Shown here: piece after piece, positions 18,468-27,225 of the stretch | Position numbering within the stretch: the stretch's first letter is position 1 | How the letters are laid out: the number at the start of each line of letters is the position of its first letter | Notes under the pieces: generated by a model | What the model saw: only the letters and a program-made list of their open reading frames with translations | Told to the model about the DNA's origin: nothing | Database searches by the model: none | Made by a program: the position numbers and the translations under genes | NCBI RefSeq assembly: GCF_036013975.1 | Contig: NZ_CP107904.1 | Coordinates: 4,465,001 to 4,529,000, forward strand | Direction of reading: 5' to 3' | Origin: Kitasatospora sp. NBC_00458 | Lineage (GTDB): Bacteria; Actinomycetota; Actinomycetes; Streptomycetales; Streptomycetaceae | DNA: 64,000 bases

Positions 18468-18548
18468 GGCCCGCCTCCCGGACCTCGTCGGACCGGGCCG
18501 TCGCGGCCTCGGCGGGGGCCCGGGAGAGAGGCCCTAGACTGGACGCTC

Positions 18549-19085
18549 ATGAGCAACGACCGCGACGCCCTGCTGGCACAGATCAAGGACAAGGCCGTCG
18601 TCCACGGCAAGGTCACCCTTTCCTCCGGCAAGGAGGCCGACTACTACGTCGACCTTCGCCGGATCACGCTGGACGGCCAGGCCGCCCCGCTGGTCGGCCG
18701 GGTGATGCTGGACGCCACCTCCCACCTGGAGTACGACGCCGTCGGCGGGCTGACGCTGGGCGCCGACCCGGTGGCCGCCTCGATGCTGCACGCCGCCGCC
18801 GCGCGCGGGCGTGAGCTGGACGCCTTCGTGGTCCGCAAGGCGGGCAAGGCGCACGGCCTGCAGCGCCGCATCGAGGGCCCGGACGTCAAGGGCCGCCGGG
18901 TGCTGGCGGTCGAGGACACCTCCACCACCGGCGGCTCGGTGCTGACCGCCGTCGAGGCGCTGCGCGAGGCCGGCGCCGAGGTGGTCGGCGTCGCGGTGAT
19001 CGTCGAGCGCGGTGCCGCCCCCGCGATCGAGGCCGCCGGTCTGCCGTACGTCACCGCGTACACCCTGGACGACCTGGGCCTCTGA
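18549..19085 (+). CDS. pyrE: Orotate phosphoribosyltransferase
   Basis: A 178-residue enzyme converting orotate and PRPP to OMP in pyrimidine synthesis. The PRPP-binding motif is VLAVEDTSTTGGSVLTAVEA at about residues 118-137; FTLSSGK-type substrate contact appears as VTLSSGKEADYYVDLR near the N-terminus. Length is normal. Start ATG 18549. It converges on the DedA gene, with the 54-bp palindrome containing parS in between. Confidence 0.96.
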   Translation: MSNDRDALLAQIKDKAVVHGKVTLSSGKEADYYVDLRRITLDGQAAPLVGRVMLDATSHLEYDAVGGLTLGADPVAASMLHAAAARGRELDAFVVRKAGKAHGLQRRIEGPDVKGRRVLAVEDTSTTGGSVLTAVEALREAGAEVVGVAVIVERGAAPAIEAAGLPYVTAYTLDDLGL

Positions 19086-19133
19086 GCCCCCGGCCGGCGC
19101 GTCCCGCGGCGGCCGCCGCACCTTCCGCAACGC

Positions 19134-19187
19134 AACGGCCGGGGCCCGGTCCTGTTTCACGTGAAACAGGACCGGGCCCCGGCCGTT
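19134..19187. terminator. 54-bp perfect palindrome between convergent pyrE and dedA
   Basis: Arms 19134-19160 and 19161-19187 are exactly complementary with no spacer; the centre is the parS sequence. On RNA this forms a very stable stem on either strand, fitting a bidirectional terminator for the convergent genes. Confidence 0.65.
19153..19168. other. parS centromere site (ParB-binding)
   Basis: TGTTTCACGTGAAACA matches the conserved bacterial parS palindrome (core GTTTCACGTGAAAC in Streptomyces). ParB loads here and spreads to organise the origin region for segregation into spores. The site is the centre of the 54-bp palindrome. In streptomycetes parS sites cluster around oriC, so this suggests an origin-proximal window. 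Confidence 0.9.
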
Positions 19188-19238
19188 CGTCGTCGCCGGT
19201 CCGGACTCAGCCGGTCCGGACCTCAGCCGCGCCGGACC

Positions 19239-19958
19239 TCAGCCGCGCCGGTGCCGGCCGCCGCCGGCCTGGACGGCCTCGTCGTCCTCGGCCGCGGCGC
19301 CGCCGGCCTTCTTCTTCCGGCGCTCGCGGACGACCTCGATCAGGATCGGCGAGATCGAGAGCAGCACGATCAGCAGCACCGCCGGGATCAGGTACTTGTC
19401 GATCACCGGGGCGAGCGCATCGCCGAAGAAGTAGCCGATCAGCAGCATCGACTCGGTCCAGAGCACACCGCCGATGACGTTCCACAGGAAGAACGTCTTC
19501 GCCGGCATCTCCAGGGTGCCGGCGACGGGGTTCAGGAAGGTCCGGACGATCGGCATGAAGCGGGCGAGCACGACGGCCTTGCCCGGCCCGAACTTGTTGA
19601 AGTACTCCTCGGCCTTCAGCACGTACTCGCGGCGGAAGATCTTCGACTCGGGCTTGTCGAACATCTTCGGTCCGACCTTCACCCCGATCTGGTGCCCGAG
19701 CTGGGCACCGACGATGGCGGCGATCGGGGCCCCGATCAGGAGCGTCGCGATCGGCAGCCGGGTGCCTTCGCCGAGCACCGACGAGGCGGCGTCCGAGGCG
19801 GCGACACCGGCGATGATGAGCAGCGAGTCACCCGGGAAGAAGAACCCGACCAGGAGGCCGGTCTCCGCGAAGATGATCGCGATCAGCCCGATGGCACCGA
19901 GGGACGAGATCAGTGATTTGGCGTCGAGCAGATTGACGGCCAGCTGGTTGTAGTCCAC
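19239..19958 (-). CDS. DedA family membrane protein
   Basis: A 239-residue membrane protein of the DedA/SNARE-associated family. Marks include FAETGLLVGFFFPGDSLLI near the N-terminus and KFGPGKAVVLARFMPIVRTF in the middle, with conserved Gly and Arg residues, and about four to five hydrophobic segments. The C-terminus is basic then acidic (RERRKKKAGG...). DedA proteins are flippase-like, and some recycle undecaprenyl phosphate or phosphatidylethanolamine; which applies here is not visible. It is convergent with pyrE and divergent from the aldolase gene. Confidence 0.9.
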   Translation of the reverse strand: MDYNQLAVNLLDAKSLISSLGAIGLIAIIFAETGLLVGFFFPGDSLLIIAGVAASDAASSVLGEGTRLPIATLLIGAPIAAIVGAQLGHQIGVKVGPKMFDKPESKIFRREYVLKAEEYFNKFGPGKAVVLARFMPIVRTFLNPVAGTLEMPAKTFFLWNVIGGVLWTESMLLIGYFFGDALAPVIDKYLIPAVLLIVLLSISPILIEVVRERRKKKAGGAAAEDDEAVQAGGGRHRRG

Positions 19959-20393
19959 GGGCGCAGAATAGCGGGCCCGTCTTTACCAAAGCTTCGCCCC
20001 CGGGGTCGAGCGGGCCCTCATCCCTTCGTCGTACACCGCGCCGCACCCGCCGCACGGCGCCTCCGGGCGGCCTCCGGACGCCCCGCGGACGCCCTCCGGC
20101 CACCTCGCGGACGGCCTCCGGAACCCGCCGGGGAGCACCCCCGGAAGCCCGCCGTCCCGACTGGCGGGCCACATGGTGGAGCCGGTGGGCGTTCTGGGAA
20201 GATGGCACGGGCGCCCGGTCCGCGGTGGCACCACCCTCATGGCCGACCCGCGGCGGTCGCCTCGAACCCTGGTACCGGCAGGCCGCACCGCAGAGCCGCG
20301 CGGCGGCCCCGGTACCCCGGAGTCGTCACCAGGCGTACACAGCGTCGGACAGCACCGTCCGTACGCCGAAAAACCCGACAGGAGCGGATTCGC
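19959..20393. other. Divergent promoter region of dedA and fba
   Basis: About 435 bp with no convincing gene. The left half has irregular reiterations of GCCTCCGG. Promoters of both flanking genes must lie here, but no clear -35/-10 pair is visible. Confidence 0.5.
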
Positions 20394-21416
20394 ATGCCCA
20401 TCGCAACTCCCGAGGTCTACAACGAGATGCTGGACCGGGCCAAGGCGGGCAAGTTCGCCTACCCGGCGATCAACGTGACCTCGTCGCAGACCCTGCACGC
20501 CGCGCTGCGCGGCTTCGCCGAGGCCGAGAGTGACGGCATCATCCAGATCTCGACCGGTGGTGCGGAGTTCCTGGGCGGCCAGCACAACAAGGACATGGTG
20601 ACCGGCGCCGTCGCGCTCGCCGAGTTCGCGCACATCGTCGCCGCCAAGTACGACATCACCGTCGCGCTGCACACCGACCACTGCCCGAAGGACAAGCTGG
20701 ACGGCTACGTCCGCCCGCTGCTGGCGCTGTCCGCCGAGCGCGTCGCCCAGGGCCGGAACCCGCTCTTCCAGTCGCACATGTGGGACGGCTCGGCCGAGAC
20801 CCTGAACGACAACCTGGCCATCGCCGAGGAGCTGCTGGCCCAGGCCGTCGCCGCCAAGATCATCCTTGAGGTCGAGATCACCCCGACCGGCGGCGAGGAG
20901 GACGGCGTCACCCACGAGATCAACGACGAGCTGTACACCACCGTCAACGACGCCGTCCGCACCGCCGAGGCGCTGGGCCTGGGCGACCGGGGCCGCTACC
21001 TGCTGGCCGCCTCGTTCGGCAACGTGCACGGCGTCTACAAGCCGGGCAACGTGGTGCTGAAGCCGGAGCTGCTGCGCGAGCTGCAGGACGCGATCGGCAA
21101 GCAGTACGGCAAGACCGACCCGTTCGACTTCGTCTTCCACGGCGGCTCGGGCTCCACCGCCGAGGAGATCGCCACCGCGCTGGAGAACGGCGTCGTGAAG
21201 ATGAACCTCGACACCGACACCCAGTACGCCTTCACCCGCCCGGTCGTGGACCACGTGTTCCGCAACTACGACGGCGTCCTGAAGGTCGACGGCGAGGTCG
21301 GCAAGAAGAACACCTACGACCCGCGCACCTGGGGCAAGCTCGCCGAGGCCGGCATGGCCGCCCGCGTGCTGGAGGCCGCGCAGCAGCTGCGCTCGGCCGG
21401 CAACCGCCTGAAGTAG
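20394..21416 (+). CDS. fba: Class II fructose-bisphosphate aldolase
   Basis: A 340-residue zinc-dependent aldolase that cleaves fructose 1,6-bisphosphate in glycolysis and makes it in gluconeogenesis. ATG 20394 follows AGGAGCGG. Zinc and active-site motifs are LHTDHCPK (about residue 85), VEITPTGGEEDGVTHE, FGNVHGVYKPGNV and FHGGSGSTAEEI. Length is typical for the class IIA form. A hairpin follows the stop and covers the start of the next gene. Confidence 0.96.
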   Translation: MPIATPEVYNEMLDRAKAGKFAYPAINVTSSQTLHAALRGFAEAESDGIIQISTGGAEFLGGQHNKDMVTGAVALAEFAHIVAAKYDITVALHTDHCPKDKLDGYVRPLLALSAERVAQGRNPLFQSHMWDGSAETLNDNLAIAEELLAQAVAAKIILEVEITPTGGEEDGVTHEINDELYTTVNDAVRTAEALGLGDRGRYLLAASFGNVHGVYKPGNVVLKPELLRELQDAIGKQYGKTDPFDFVFHGGSGSTAEEIATALENGVVKMNLDTDTQYAFTRPVVDHVFRNYDGVLKVDGEVGKKNTYDPRTWGKLAEAGMAARVLEAAQQLRSAGNRLK

Positions 21417-21442
21417 GGTCCCCGCCCGACGGCAGGGTCTGC

Positions 21443-21479
21443 GGTCATGCCCCCCAGTGGTTGACTGGGGGGCATGACC
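21443..21479 (+). promoter_or_regulatory. 16-bp stem-loop spanning the ribosome-binding site and start of the DUF3151 gene
   Basis: Arms 21443-21458 and 21464-21479 are perfectly complementary around GGTTG. The right arm contains the G-rich ribosome-binding site and the ATG at 21474, so the structure could end fba transcripts and also hide the start of the next gene in read-through transcripts. Confidence 0.6.
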
Positions 21480-21887
21480 ATTCACCAGAACCTCCTCGGG
21501 GGTCCGCCCCCGACGCACCTGCCCGCCGAGCCCGCTCCGCTGGAGCTGCTGGCCGGCGGCGCCTCCCCGGCCGAGGTCGCGGCGAAGTACCCGACCTCCT
21601 CGCTCGCCTGGGCCCAGCTCGCCGACGACGCCTACGCCGCCGGCCGCACCGTCGAGTCGTACGCGTACGCCCGCACCGGGTACCACCGCGGGCTGGACTC
21701 GCTGCGCCGCGCGGGCTGGAAGGGCCACGGACCGGTGCCGTGGGAGCACGAGCCGAACCGGGGCTTCCTGCGGGCGCTGCACGCGCTCGGCCGGGCCGCC
21801 GCCGCGATCGAGGAGAAGGAGGAGGCGGAGCGCTGCGCGCAGTTCCTCCGGGACAGCTCGCCGACCGCCGCCGCCACGCTCGGCTGA
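21474..21887 (+). CDS. DUF3151 family protein
   Basis: A 137-residue soluble protein matching the uncharacterised actinobacterial DUF3151 family: EVAAKYPTSSLAWAQLAD, YAYARTGYHRGLDSLRRAGW and WEHEPNRGFLRALHALG-like segments, suggestive of a short helical repeat fold. It is 57 bp downstream of the aldolase gene, an arrangement I recall from other actinobacteria. Its ribosome-binding site and ATG lie within a perfect stem-loop, so expression may depend on structure opening. Function unknown. Confidence 0.85.
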   Translation: MTIHQNLLGGPPPTHLPAEPAPLELLAGGASPAEVAAKYPTSSLAWAQLADDAYAAGRTVESYAYARTGYHRGLDSLRRAGWKGHGPVPWEHEPNRGFLRALHALGRAAAAIEEKEEAERCAQFLRDSSPTAAATLG

Positions 21888-22147
21888 CACCCGGCCCCGG
21901 CTCCTCCCCCGCCACGCCCCCGCCCCGCCCCCGGCTGCGGCGCGCGCCGCGGCCGGCCGGCGCGGGCCGGCACCCCCGGAGCACTTCGCCCCCGTTGCCC
22001 GGAACGGCAGCGGGGGCGGCTTTTGTCCCGACCCTGCATACCCGGTACGTGGACACCCGCCGGTCCGCCGTGCCAGGGTGGGCCGACGAGGGGGCACCCA
22101 CCAGTTCGAGCTACTGCGGCCCCACCGGTCGACAGGAAGCCCCCAGC

Positions 22148-23158
22148 GTGCCAGCAGCCAGCCCCGCCCCCCGCGGCACCCGCCCGCGCGGTTCCGGTGC
22201 GAGCGGCGCCCGCAGGGGCACCCGCACCGCCCCCGCCGCCCGGTCCGGCGCCGCACGGCCCGGCCCGGCAGGCCCCCGCCCCCGGTCGTCCCCGCGCCGC
22301 CGCCGCAGACCCCGCCGCCGGCTCGGACCCGGCATGATCGCCGCGCTGGTGGCCGCGGTGGTGATACTGGGCGGCACGGTGTTCGTGCTCAACCGCCCCG
22401 GCGTCCTGCCCGGCACCGACCGGACCGCCCAGGGCCGGGTCGCACCCGCCGACGGCGCCGCCCCCGCCCCGGCGGCGACCGCGGCACAGACCCAGGCCCC
22501 CGTCACCCCCGCCCCGGCACCGACGCCCACCCCGACACCCACCCCGGAGCCGACCGCCACGCCCGCCCCGGAACAGACCGCCCCGGACCCCGGACCCGTC
22601 AAGGGCGCCGGCACCTTCACCGTCGCCCAGGGCTCCGCCGCCCCGGTCGGCAAGGGCACCGTCCGCCGCTACCGGGTCGAGGTCGAGGACGGCATCGGGA
22701 TCGACCCGCCGGCCGCCGCCGCCCAGGTCCAGGCGATCCTCGCCGACAAGCGCGGCTGGACCAACGACCGCAGGAACGGCTTCCAGCTGGTCTCCGGCGG
22801 CGCCTACGACTTCACCGTGAAGATCGCCTCGCCCGCCACCGTCGACAGGATCTGCGGCGCCGCCGGACTGGACACCCACGGCGAGGTGAACTGCAACGTC
22901 GGCAACCAGGTGCTGGTCAACGTCAAGCGCTGGACGATCGGCTCCCCGCAGTTCAGCGGCCCGATCGACGAGTACCGGGCGCTGATCGTCAACCACGAGG
23001 TCGGCCACCGGATCGGCCACGGGCACGAGAGCTGCCCGGGCCAGGGCAAGCCGGCACCGGCCATGATGCAGCAGATCTACGGACTCAAGGGCTGCGTCTC
23101 CAACGCCTGGCCGTACAGCGCCGAGGGGAACTACCTCGGCGGTCCGGCCGTCCCCTGA
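22148..23158 (+). CDS. DUF3152 domain protein, membrane-anchored metalloprotease-like
   Basis: A 336-residue protein. GTG 22148 has AGGAAG 8 nt upstream; the frame is open further back without support. Residues 1-60 are Arg/Pro/Ala-rich and cytoplasmic, residues about 63-81 are a membrane anchor (MIAALVAAVVILGGTVFVL), and residues 95-150 are a Pro/Thr-rich extracellular linker with PTPTPTP-type repeats. The C-terminal DUF3152 domain has the zinc motif HEVGHRIGHGH (from His283), as in metzincin-type metallopeptidases, plus Cys residues that could pair. It is probably a surface-tethered protease; the substrate is unknown. Confidence 0.82.
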   Translation: MPAASPAPRGTRPRGSGASGARRGTRTAPAARSGAARPGPAGPRPRSSPRRRRRPRRRLGPGMIAALVAAVVILGGTVFVLNRPGVLPGTDRTAQGRVAPADGAAPAPAATAAQTQAPVTPAPAPTPTPTPTPEPTATPAPEQTAPDPGPVKGAGTFTVAQGSAAPVGKGTVRRYRVEVEDGIGIDPPAAAAQVQAILADKRGWTNDRRNGFQLVSGGAYDFTVKIASPATVDRICGAAGLDTHGEVNCNVGNQVLVNVKRWTIGSPQFSGPIDEYRALIVNHEVGHRIGHGHESCPGQGKPAPAMMQQIYGLKGCVSNAWPYSAEGNYLGGPAVP

Positions 23159-23233
23159 ACCAGGCCCGGACGGTACGGAGTTGATACCCGGTCGGTGCAC
23201 CACCGGGACGGCACCCCGCCTAGGCTGGCCGGC

Positions 23234-23989
23234 ATGACCAGCACGAGCGACCCGACCACCGCCCGCCCTGCGACGCGGCGGCCCGGGCCCGGCCGCCACC
23301 GGCTGCTCGCCCTCGCGGGCACCGCCGGGCTCCTGCTCGGTGCGGCCGCCTGCGGCTCCGACGGCGGCACCGGTACGGCCGGGGCGGGCCGGCTCTCCTA
23401 CGACCAGGCCCGGTCCACCGCCGGCGACCTGGCGAAGTCCGGGTCCGGCCCCTGCCCGTTCGGCCTGGACCTCGCGGCGGCCCTCAAGGCTGCAGGCGTC
23501 GACCGCCCGGTCAGCGCGGGCGGCAAGGACCGGCGGGTGACCGAGGCCGATCTGGAGGAGGAGATCCCGGCGCAGCCCTGGCCCTCCGGGGCCACTCCGC
23601 CGCCGTCGATGCCCACGATGCCGGCCACGCCCGCGCGCGCCTGGGTGACCTGCCACTACACGGTCGGCGCCACCCCGGTCCGGATCGACCTGATCGCCGT
23701 CGCGGACCACGGCCCGGCGGTGGGGCTGATGCTCCCGCACATCCAGCGGTTCGGGAACCTCGGGGTGGACCAGTTGACGGACTTCGCCGAGCACCAGCCC
23801 ACCACCGGCCGGACCGCGGTCACCCCGGGAGCGGGGCTGGTCGGCGTCGCCCGCCCGGCCGTCCGGGGCCGCGGCGACCTCGCGCTGACCCTCACCCAGG
23901 ACACCCAGGACGCCCCGGCCGAGTCCGCCCTGACCGGCGAGCCGCTGCGCAGGGCCACCGAGCGGCTGGCCGCGCAGCTGCGCGGTTGA
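23234..23989 (+). CDS. Putative lipoprotein
   Basis: A 251-residue secreted protein. A basic N-terminus, hydrophobic segment and lipobox LLLGAAAC put the lipidated cysteine at Cys40. The mature part has paired Cys residues (PCPFGLDL and TCHYTVG) and an exposed Pro-rich stretch in the middle. The architecture recalls small DUF3558-like actinobacterial lipoproteins but the match is not certain. It follows the DUF3152 gene by 75 bp on the same strand. Function unknown. Confidence 0.7.
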   Translation: MTSTSDPTTARPATRRPGPGRHRLLALAGTAGLLLGAAACGSDGGTGTAGAGRLSYDQARSTAGDLAKSGSGPCPFGLDLAAALKAAGVDRPVSAGGKDRRVTEADLEEEIPAQPWPSGATPPPSMPTMPATPARAWVTCHYTVGATPVRIDLIAVADHGPAVGLMLPHIQRFGNLGVDQLTDFAEHQPTTGRTAVTPGAGLVGVARPAVRGRGDLALTLTQDTQDAPAESALTGEPLRRATERLAAQLRG

Positions 23990-24076
23990 GGACCGCCCGG
24001 CAGGGCACGGGCGCCGGTACCGGCGCGCGACGGCGCGCGACGGCGCGCGGACCCGCAGGCACACCGGCCGGCGGGA

Positions 24077-24904
24077 TCAGCCCAGCACCGGCAGGTGACC
24101 GCTCAGGTCGCTGCGCTCGCCGCTGGCCGACACCGCCGCGGCGTCCACCGCCTCCGCCCAGCCGGTGCGGCCGGTGGCCAGCCGGATCCAGGTCAGCGGG
24201 TCGGTCTCGACCACGTTCGGCGGGGTCCCCCGGGTGTGCCGCGGGCCCTCGACCGCCTGCACCACCGCGAACGGCGGCACCCGCAGCTCCACCGCTCCCC
24301 CGGGGGCCCGGTCGGCGAGCGCGTCGGCCAGCAGCCGGGTGACGGCGGCCACCGCCTGGCGGGCGTGCGGGAAGTCGGGTCCGCCGAGCGCGGCGGCCAG
24401 GTCGTCGGCGTGCACGACCGTCTCGACCAGCCGGGTCACCAGCATGTCGGTGAGCGTCATCGAGCCCAGCCGGATCTCGAACCGCCGGCCCGGGTCGCGG
24501 GCGTCGTCCCCGGCCAGCACCGCGACCAGCCCGTCCGCGGCCCGGCCGAAGGCCGCCGCGACCGAGGCAGGGTCCCCGCCGAACTCGCCCGCCGCCTTCC
24601 CCCTGGCCTGCTCGTCGAGCAGCGGCGCGACCGTGCCGACCCGGGCGACCCACTGCAGCAGGTCCAGCGGGGCCCGGCCCTCCAACGGATCGCCGAGGTG
24701 CGCGGGCACCCAGCCGACCTGCACGGCGAGGTGCGCGACCAGCTCGCGCACGGTCCAGTCCCCCAGCCGGGTCGGCCGGGCGAGCAGCTCCGCCGCGTCG
24801 GGGCGGGTGCACAGCTCCCGGACGGCCTCCCGCAGGGCGGTGGTCTGCTCCACGAGCGCTGCGCTGACCTTGGGGTGCTGGTACGTACGGGACTTGGCGG
24901 GCAT
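24077..24904 (-). CDS. Maleylpyruvate isomerase / mycothiol-dependent family protein
   Basis: A 275-residue protein of the DinB-like four-helix-bundle family (TIGR03083 type). Features are LGDWTVRELVAHLAVQVGW near the N-terminus, with the family His, and RLVETVVHADDLAAAL in the middle carrying the metal-ligand His-x-x-Asp pattern. The C-terminal part (TDPLTWIRLATGRTGWA) resembles the sterol-carrier-like extension. Start ATG 24904 is preferred; ATG 24916 is possible. It lies just downstream of purL, separated by an 18-bp stem-loop. Members use mycothiol; the reaction here is not identifiable. Confidence 0.78.
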   Translation of the reverse strand: MPAKSRTYQHPKVSAALVEQTTALREAVRELCTRPDAAELLARPTRLGDWTVRELVAHLAVQVGWVPAHLGDPLEGRAPLDLLQWVARVGTVAPLLDEQARGKAAGEFGGDPASVAAAFGRAADGLVAVLAGDDARDPGRRFEIRLGSMTLTDMLVTRLVETVVHADDLAAALGGPDFPHARQAVAAVTRLLADALADRAPGGAVELRVPPFAVVQAVEGPRHTRGTPPNVVETDPLTWIRLATGRTGWAEAVDAAAVSASGERSDLSGHLPVLG

Positions 24905-24919
24905 GCGCCCCAACATACG

Positions 24920-24959
24920 CCGGGGGGCGGACGGTTCCGAAGAACCGTCCGCCCCCCGG
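24920..24959 (-). terminator. 18-bp stem-loop downstream of purL
   Basis: Arms 24920-24937 and 24942-24959 are perfectly complementary around CGAA, a stable tetraloop, 10 nt after the purL stop. It overlaps the leader of the next minus-strand gene. Confidence 0.7.
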
Positions 24960-24969
24960 GGCGTCCGCA

Positions 24970-27225
24970 TCAGGCGAGCAGGGCCTCGATGACGCCGGTG
25001 TGGGCGTCCTTCAGCTCGGCCAGCGTGACGGTGAACTGCCCCTGGACGTCCAGCGCATCGCCGTCGACCACGCCGATCCGGGTGGCCGGCAGGCCGCGGG
25101 CGGTGCACATGTCGTTGAACCGGAGCTCCTCGCTGCGCGGCACCGCGACGACGGCGCGTCCGGCCGACTCGGAGAACAGGAACACGAACGGGTCCTGGCC
25201 CTCGGGCACGATGATCCGGGCACCGTGGCCGCCCTTGAGGCAGCTCTCCACCAGGGCCTGGCCCAGGCCGCCGTCGGAGAGGTCGTGCGCGGCGTCGATC
25301 ATGCCGTCGCGCGAGGCGGCGATCAGGATGTCGCCGAGCAGGCGCTCGCGCTCCAGGTCGACCTTGGGCGGCAGGCCGCCCAGGTGCTCGTGGACCGCCT
25401 GCGACCAGGCCGAGCCGCCCAGCTCGTCCTCGGTGTCGCCGAGCAGGTAGAGCAGCTGCCCCTCCTCGGCGAAGGCCACCGGGGTACGGCGGGTGACGTC
25501 GTCGATGACGCCGAGCACCGCGACCACGGGGGTCGGGTGGATGGCGGTCTCGCCGGTCTGGTTGTAGAGCGAGACGTTGCCGCCGGTCACCGGGGTGCCG
25601 AGGGTCAGGCAGGCGTCGGCCAGGCCGCGGGTGGCCTCGGCGAACTGCCACATCACGTCCGGGTCCTCGGGGGAGCCGAAGTTGAGGCAGTCGGAGACGG
25701 CGAGCGGCTTGGCACCGCCGGCCGCGACGTTCCGGTACGCCTCGGCGAGGGCCAGCTGGGCGCCGGTGTACGGGTCCAGCTTGGTGAAGCGGCCGTTGCC
25801 GTCGGTGGCGACCGAGACGCCGAGGTTGCTCTCCTCGTCGATCCGGATCATGCCCGAGTCCTCGCCGACCGAGAGCACGGTGTTGCCGAGCACGTAGCGG
25901 TCGTACTGGTCGGTGATCCAGGACTTGGAGGCCTGGTTCGGGTGCGAGGCGACCTTCAGCAGGTCGGCCCTGAGGCCCTCGCCGGTGGTCGGGCGGGCCA
26001 GCCGGTCGCCGGTCGGGGCGTCGGCCTGCAGCGCGTCCTGCCAGCTCGGGCGGGCGTACGGGCGCTCGTAGGTCGGGCCCTCGTGGGCGACGGTGCGCGG
26101 CGGCACGTCGACGACGAGCTCGCCGTGCCAGAAGATCTCCAGGCGCTCGCCGTCGGTCACCTCACCGATGACGGTGGCGATGACGTCCCACTTCTCGCAG
26201 ATCTCCAGGAAGCGGTCGACCTTGCCGGGCTCGACGATGGCGCACATGCGCTCCTGCGACTCGCTCATGAGGATCTCCTCGGGCGAGAGCGTGTGGTCGC
26301 GCAGCGGCACGGTGTCGAGCTCGATCCGCATACCGCCGGAACCGGCCGAGGCCAGCTCGCTGGTGGCGCAGGACAGGCCGGCGCCGCCGAGGTCCTGGAT
26401 GCCCTTGACGAGCTTCTCCCGGAAGATCTCCAGGGTGCACTCGATCAGGAGCTTCTCCTGGAACGGGTCGCCGACCTGGACGGCCGGGCGCTTGGCCGGG
26501 CCGGTGGCGTCGAAGGTCTCGGAGGCGAGCACCGAGACACCGCCGATGCCGTCGCCGCCGGTCCGGGCCCCGTACAGGATGACCTTGTTGCCGGCGCCGG
26601 AGGCCTGCGCGAGGTGGATGTCCTCGTGCTTCATGACGCCCACGCAGAGGGCGTTGACCAGCGGGTTGCCCTGGTAGCAGGAGTCGAAGACGACCTCGCC
26701 GCCGATGTTCGGCAGGCCCAGGCAGTTGCCGTAGCCGCCGATGCCCGCGACGATCCCGGGCAGCACGCGCCGGGTGTCCGGGTGGTCGGCCGCGCCGAAC
26801 CGCAGCGGGTCCATCACGGCGACCGGGCGGGCGCCCATCGCCAGGATGTCGCGCACGATGCCGCCGATACCGGTGGCCGCGCCCTGGTAGGGCTCGATGT
26901 ACGACGGGTGGTTGTGCGACTCCACCTTGAAGGTGACCGCGTAGCCCTGGCCGACGTCGACCACACCGGCGTTCTCGCCGATGCCGACGAGCATCGCGTC
27001 GGTCTCCGGCTTCTTGTCGCCGAACTGCTTCAGGTGGACCTTGGAGCTCTTGTACGAACAGTGCTCGGACCACATGACCGAGTACATGGCGAGTTCCGCG
27101 CCGGTCGGACGGCGGCCGAGAATCTCCCGGATCCGCGCGTACTCGTCCTCCTTGAGGCCGAGTTCGGCCCAGGGCTGACCGGCGTCCGGGGTCTGCTCGG
27201 CGTTCTTGACGGTGTCGAGGCTCAT
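24970..27225 (-). CDS. purL: Phosphoribosylformylglycinamidine synthase subunit PurL
   Basis: A 751-residue small-form PurL, the synthetase subunit that converts FGAR to FGAM using ammonia delivered by PurQ, with PurS bridging. Motifs are MWSEHCSYKSSK near the N-terminus, FKVESHNHPS with the catalytic His, GARPVAVMDPLRFG, and ASGAGNKVILYGARTGGDGIGG. Its ATG overlaps the purQ stop by one nucleotide (TGATG), so translation is coupled. It is the last gene of the purSQL operon and is followed by a strong terminator. Confidence 0.97.
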   Translation of the reverse strand: MSLDTVKNAEQTPDAGQPWAELGLKEDEYARIREILGRRPTGAELAMYSVMWSEHCSYKSSKVHLKQFGDKKPETDAMLVGIGENAGVVDVGQGYAVTFKVESHNHPSYIEPYQGAATGIGGIVRDILAMGARPVAVMDPLRFGAADHPDTRRVLPGIVAGIGGYGNCLGLPNIGGEVVFDSCYQGNPLVNALCVGVMKHEDIHLAQASGAGNKVILYGARTGGDGIGGVSVLASETFDATGPAKRPAVQVGDPFQEKLLIECTLEIFREKLVKGIQDLGGAGLSCATSELASAGSGGMRIELDTVPLRDHTLSPEEILMSESQERMCAIVEPGKVDRFLEICEKWDVIATVIGEVTDGERLEIFWHGELVVDVPPRTVAHEGPTYERPYARPSWQDALQADAPTGDRLARPTTGEGLRADLLKVASHPNQASKSWITDQYDRYVLGNTVLSVGEDSGMIRIDEESNLGVSVATDGNGRFTKLDPYTGAQLALAEAYRNVAAGGAKPLAVSDCLNFGSPEDPDVMWQFAEATRGLADACLTLGTPVTGGNVSLYNQTGETAIHPTPVVAVLGVIDDVTRRTPVAFAEEGQLLYLLGDTEDELGGSAWSQAVHEHLGGLPPKVDLERERLLGDILIAASRDGMIDAAHDLSDGGLGQALVESCLKGGHGARIIVPEGQDPFVFLFSESAGRAVVAVPRSEELRFNDMCTARGLPATRIGVVDGDALDVQGQFTVTLAELKDAHTGVIEALLA

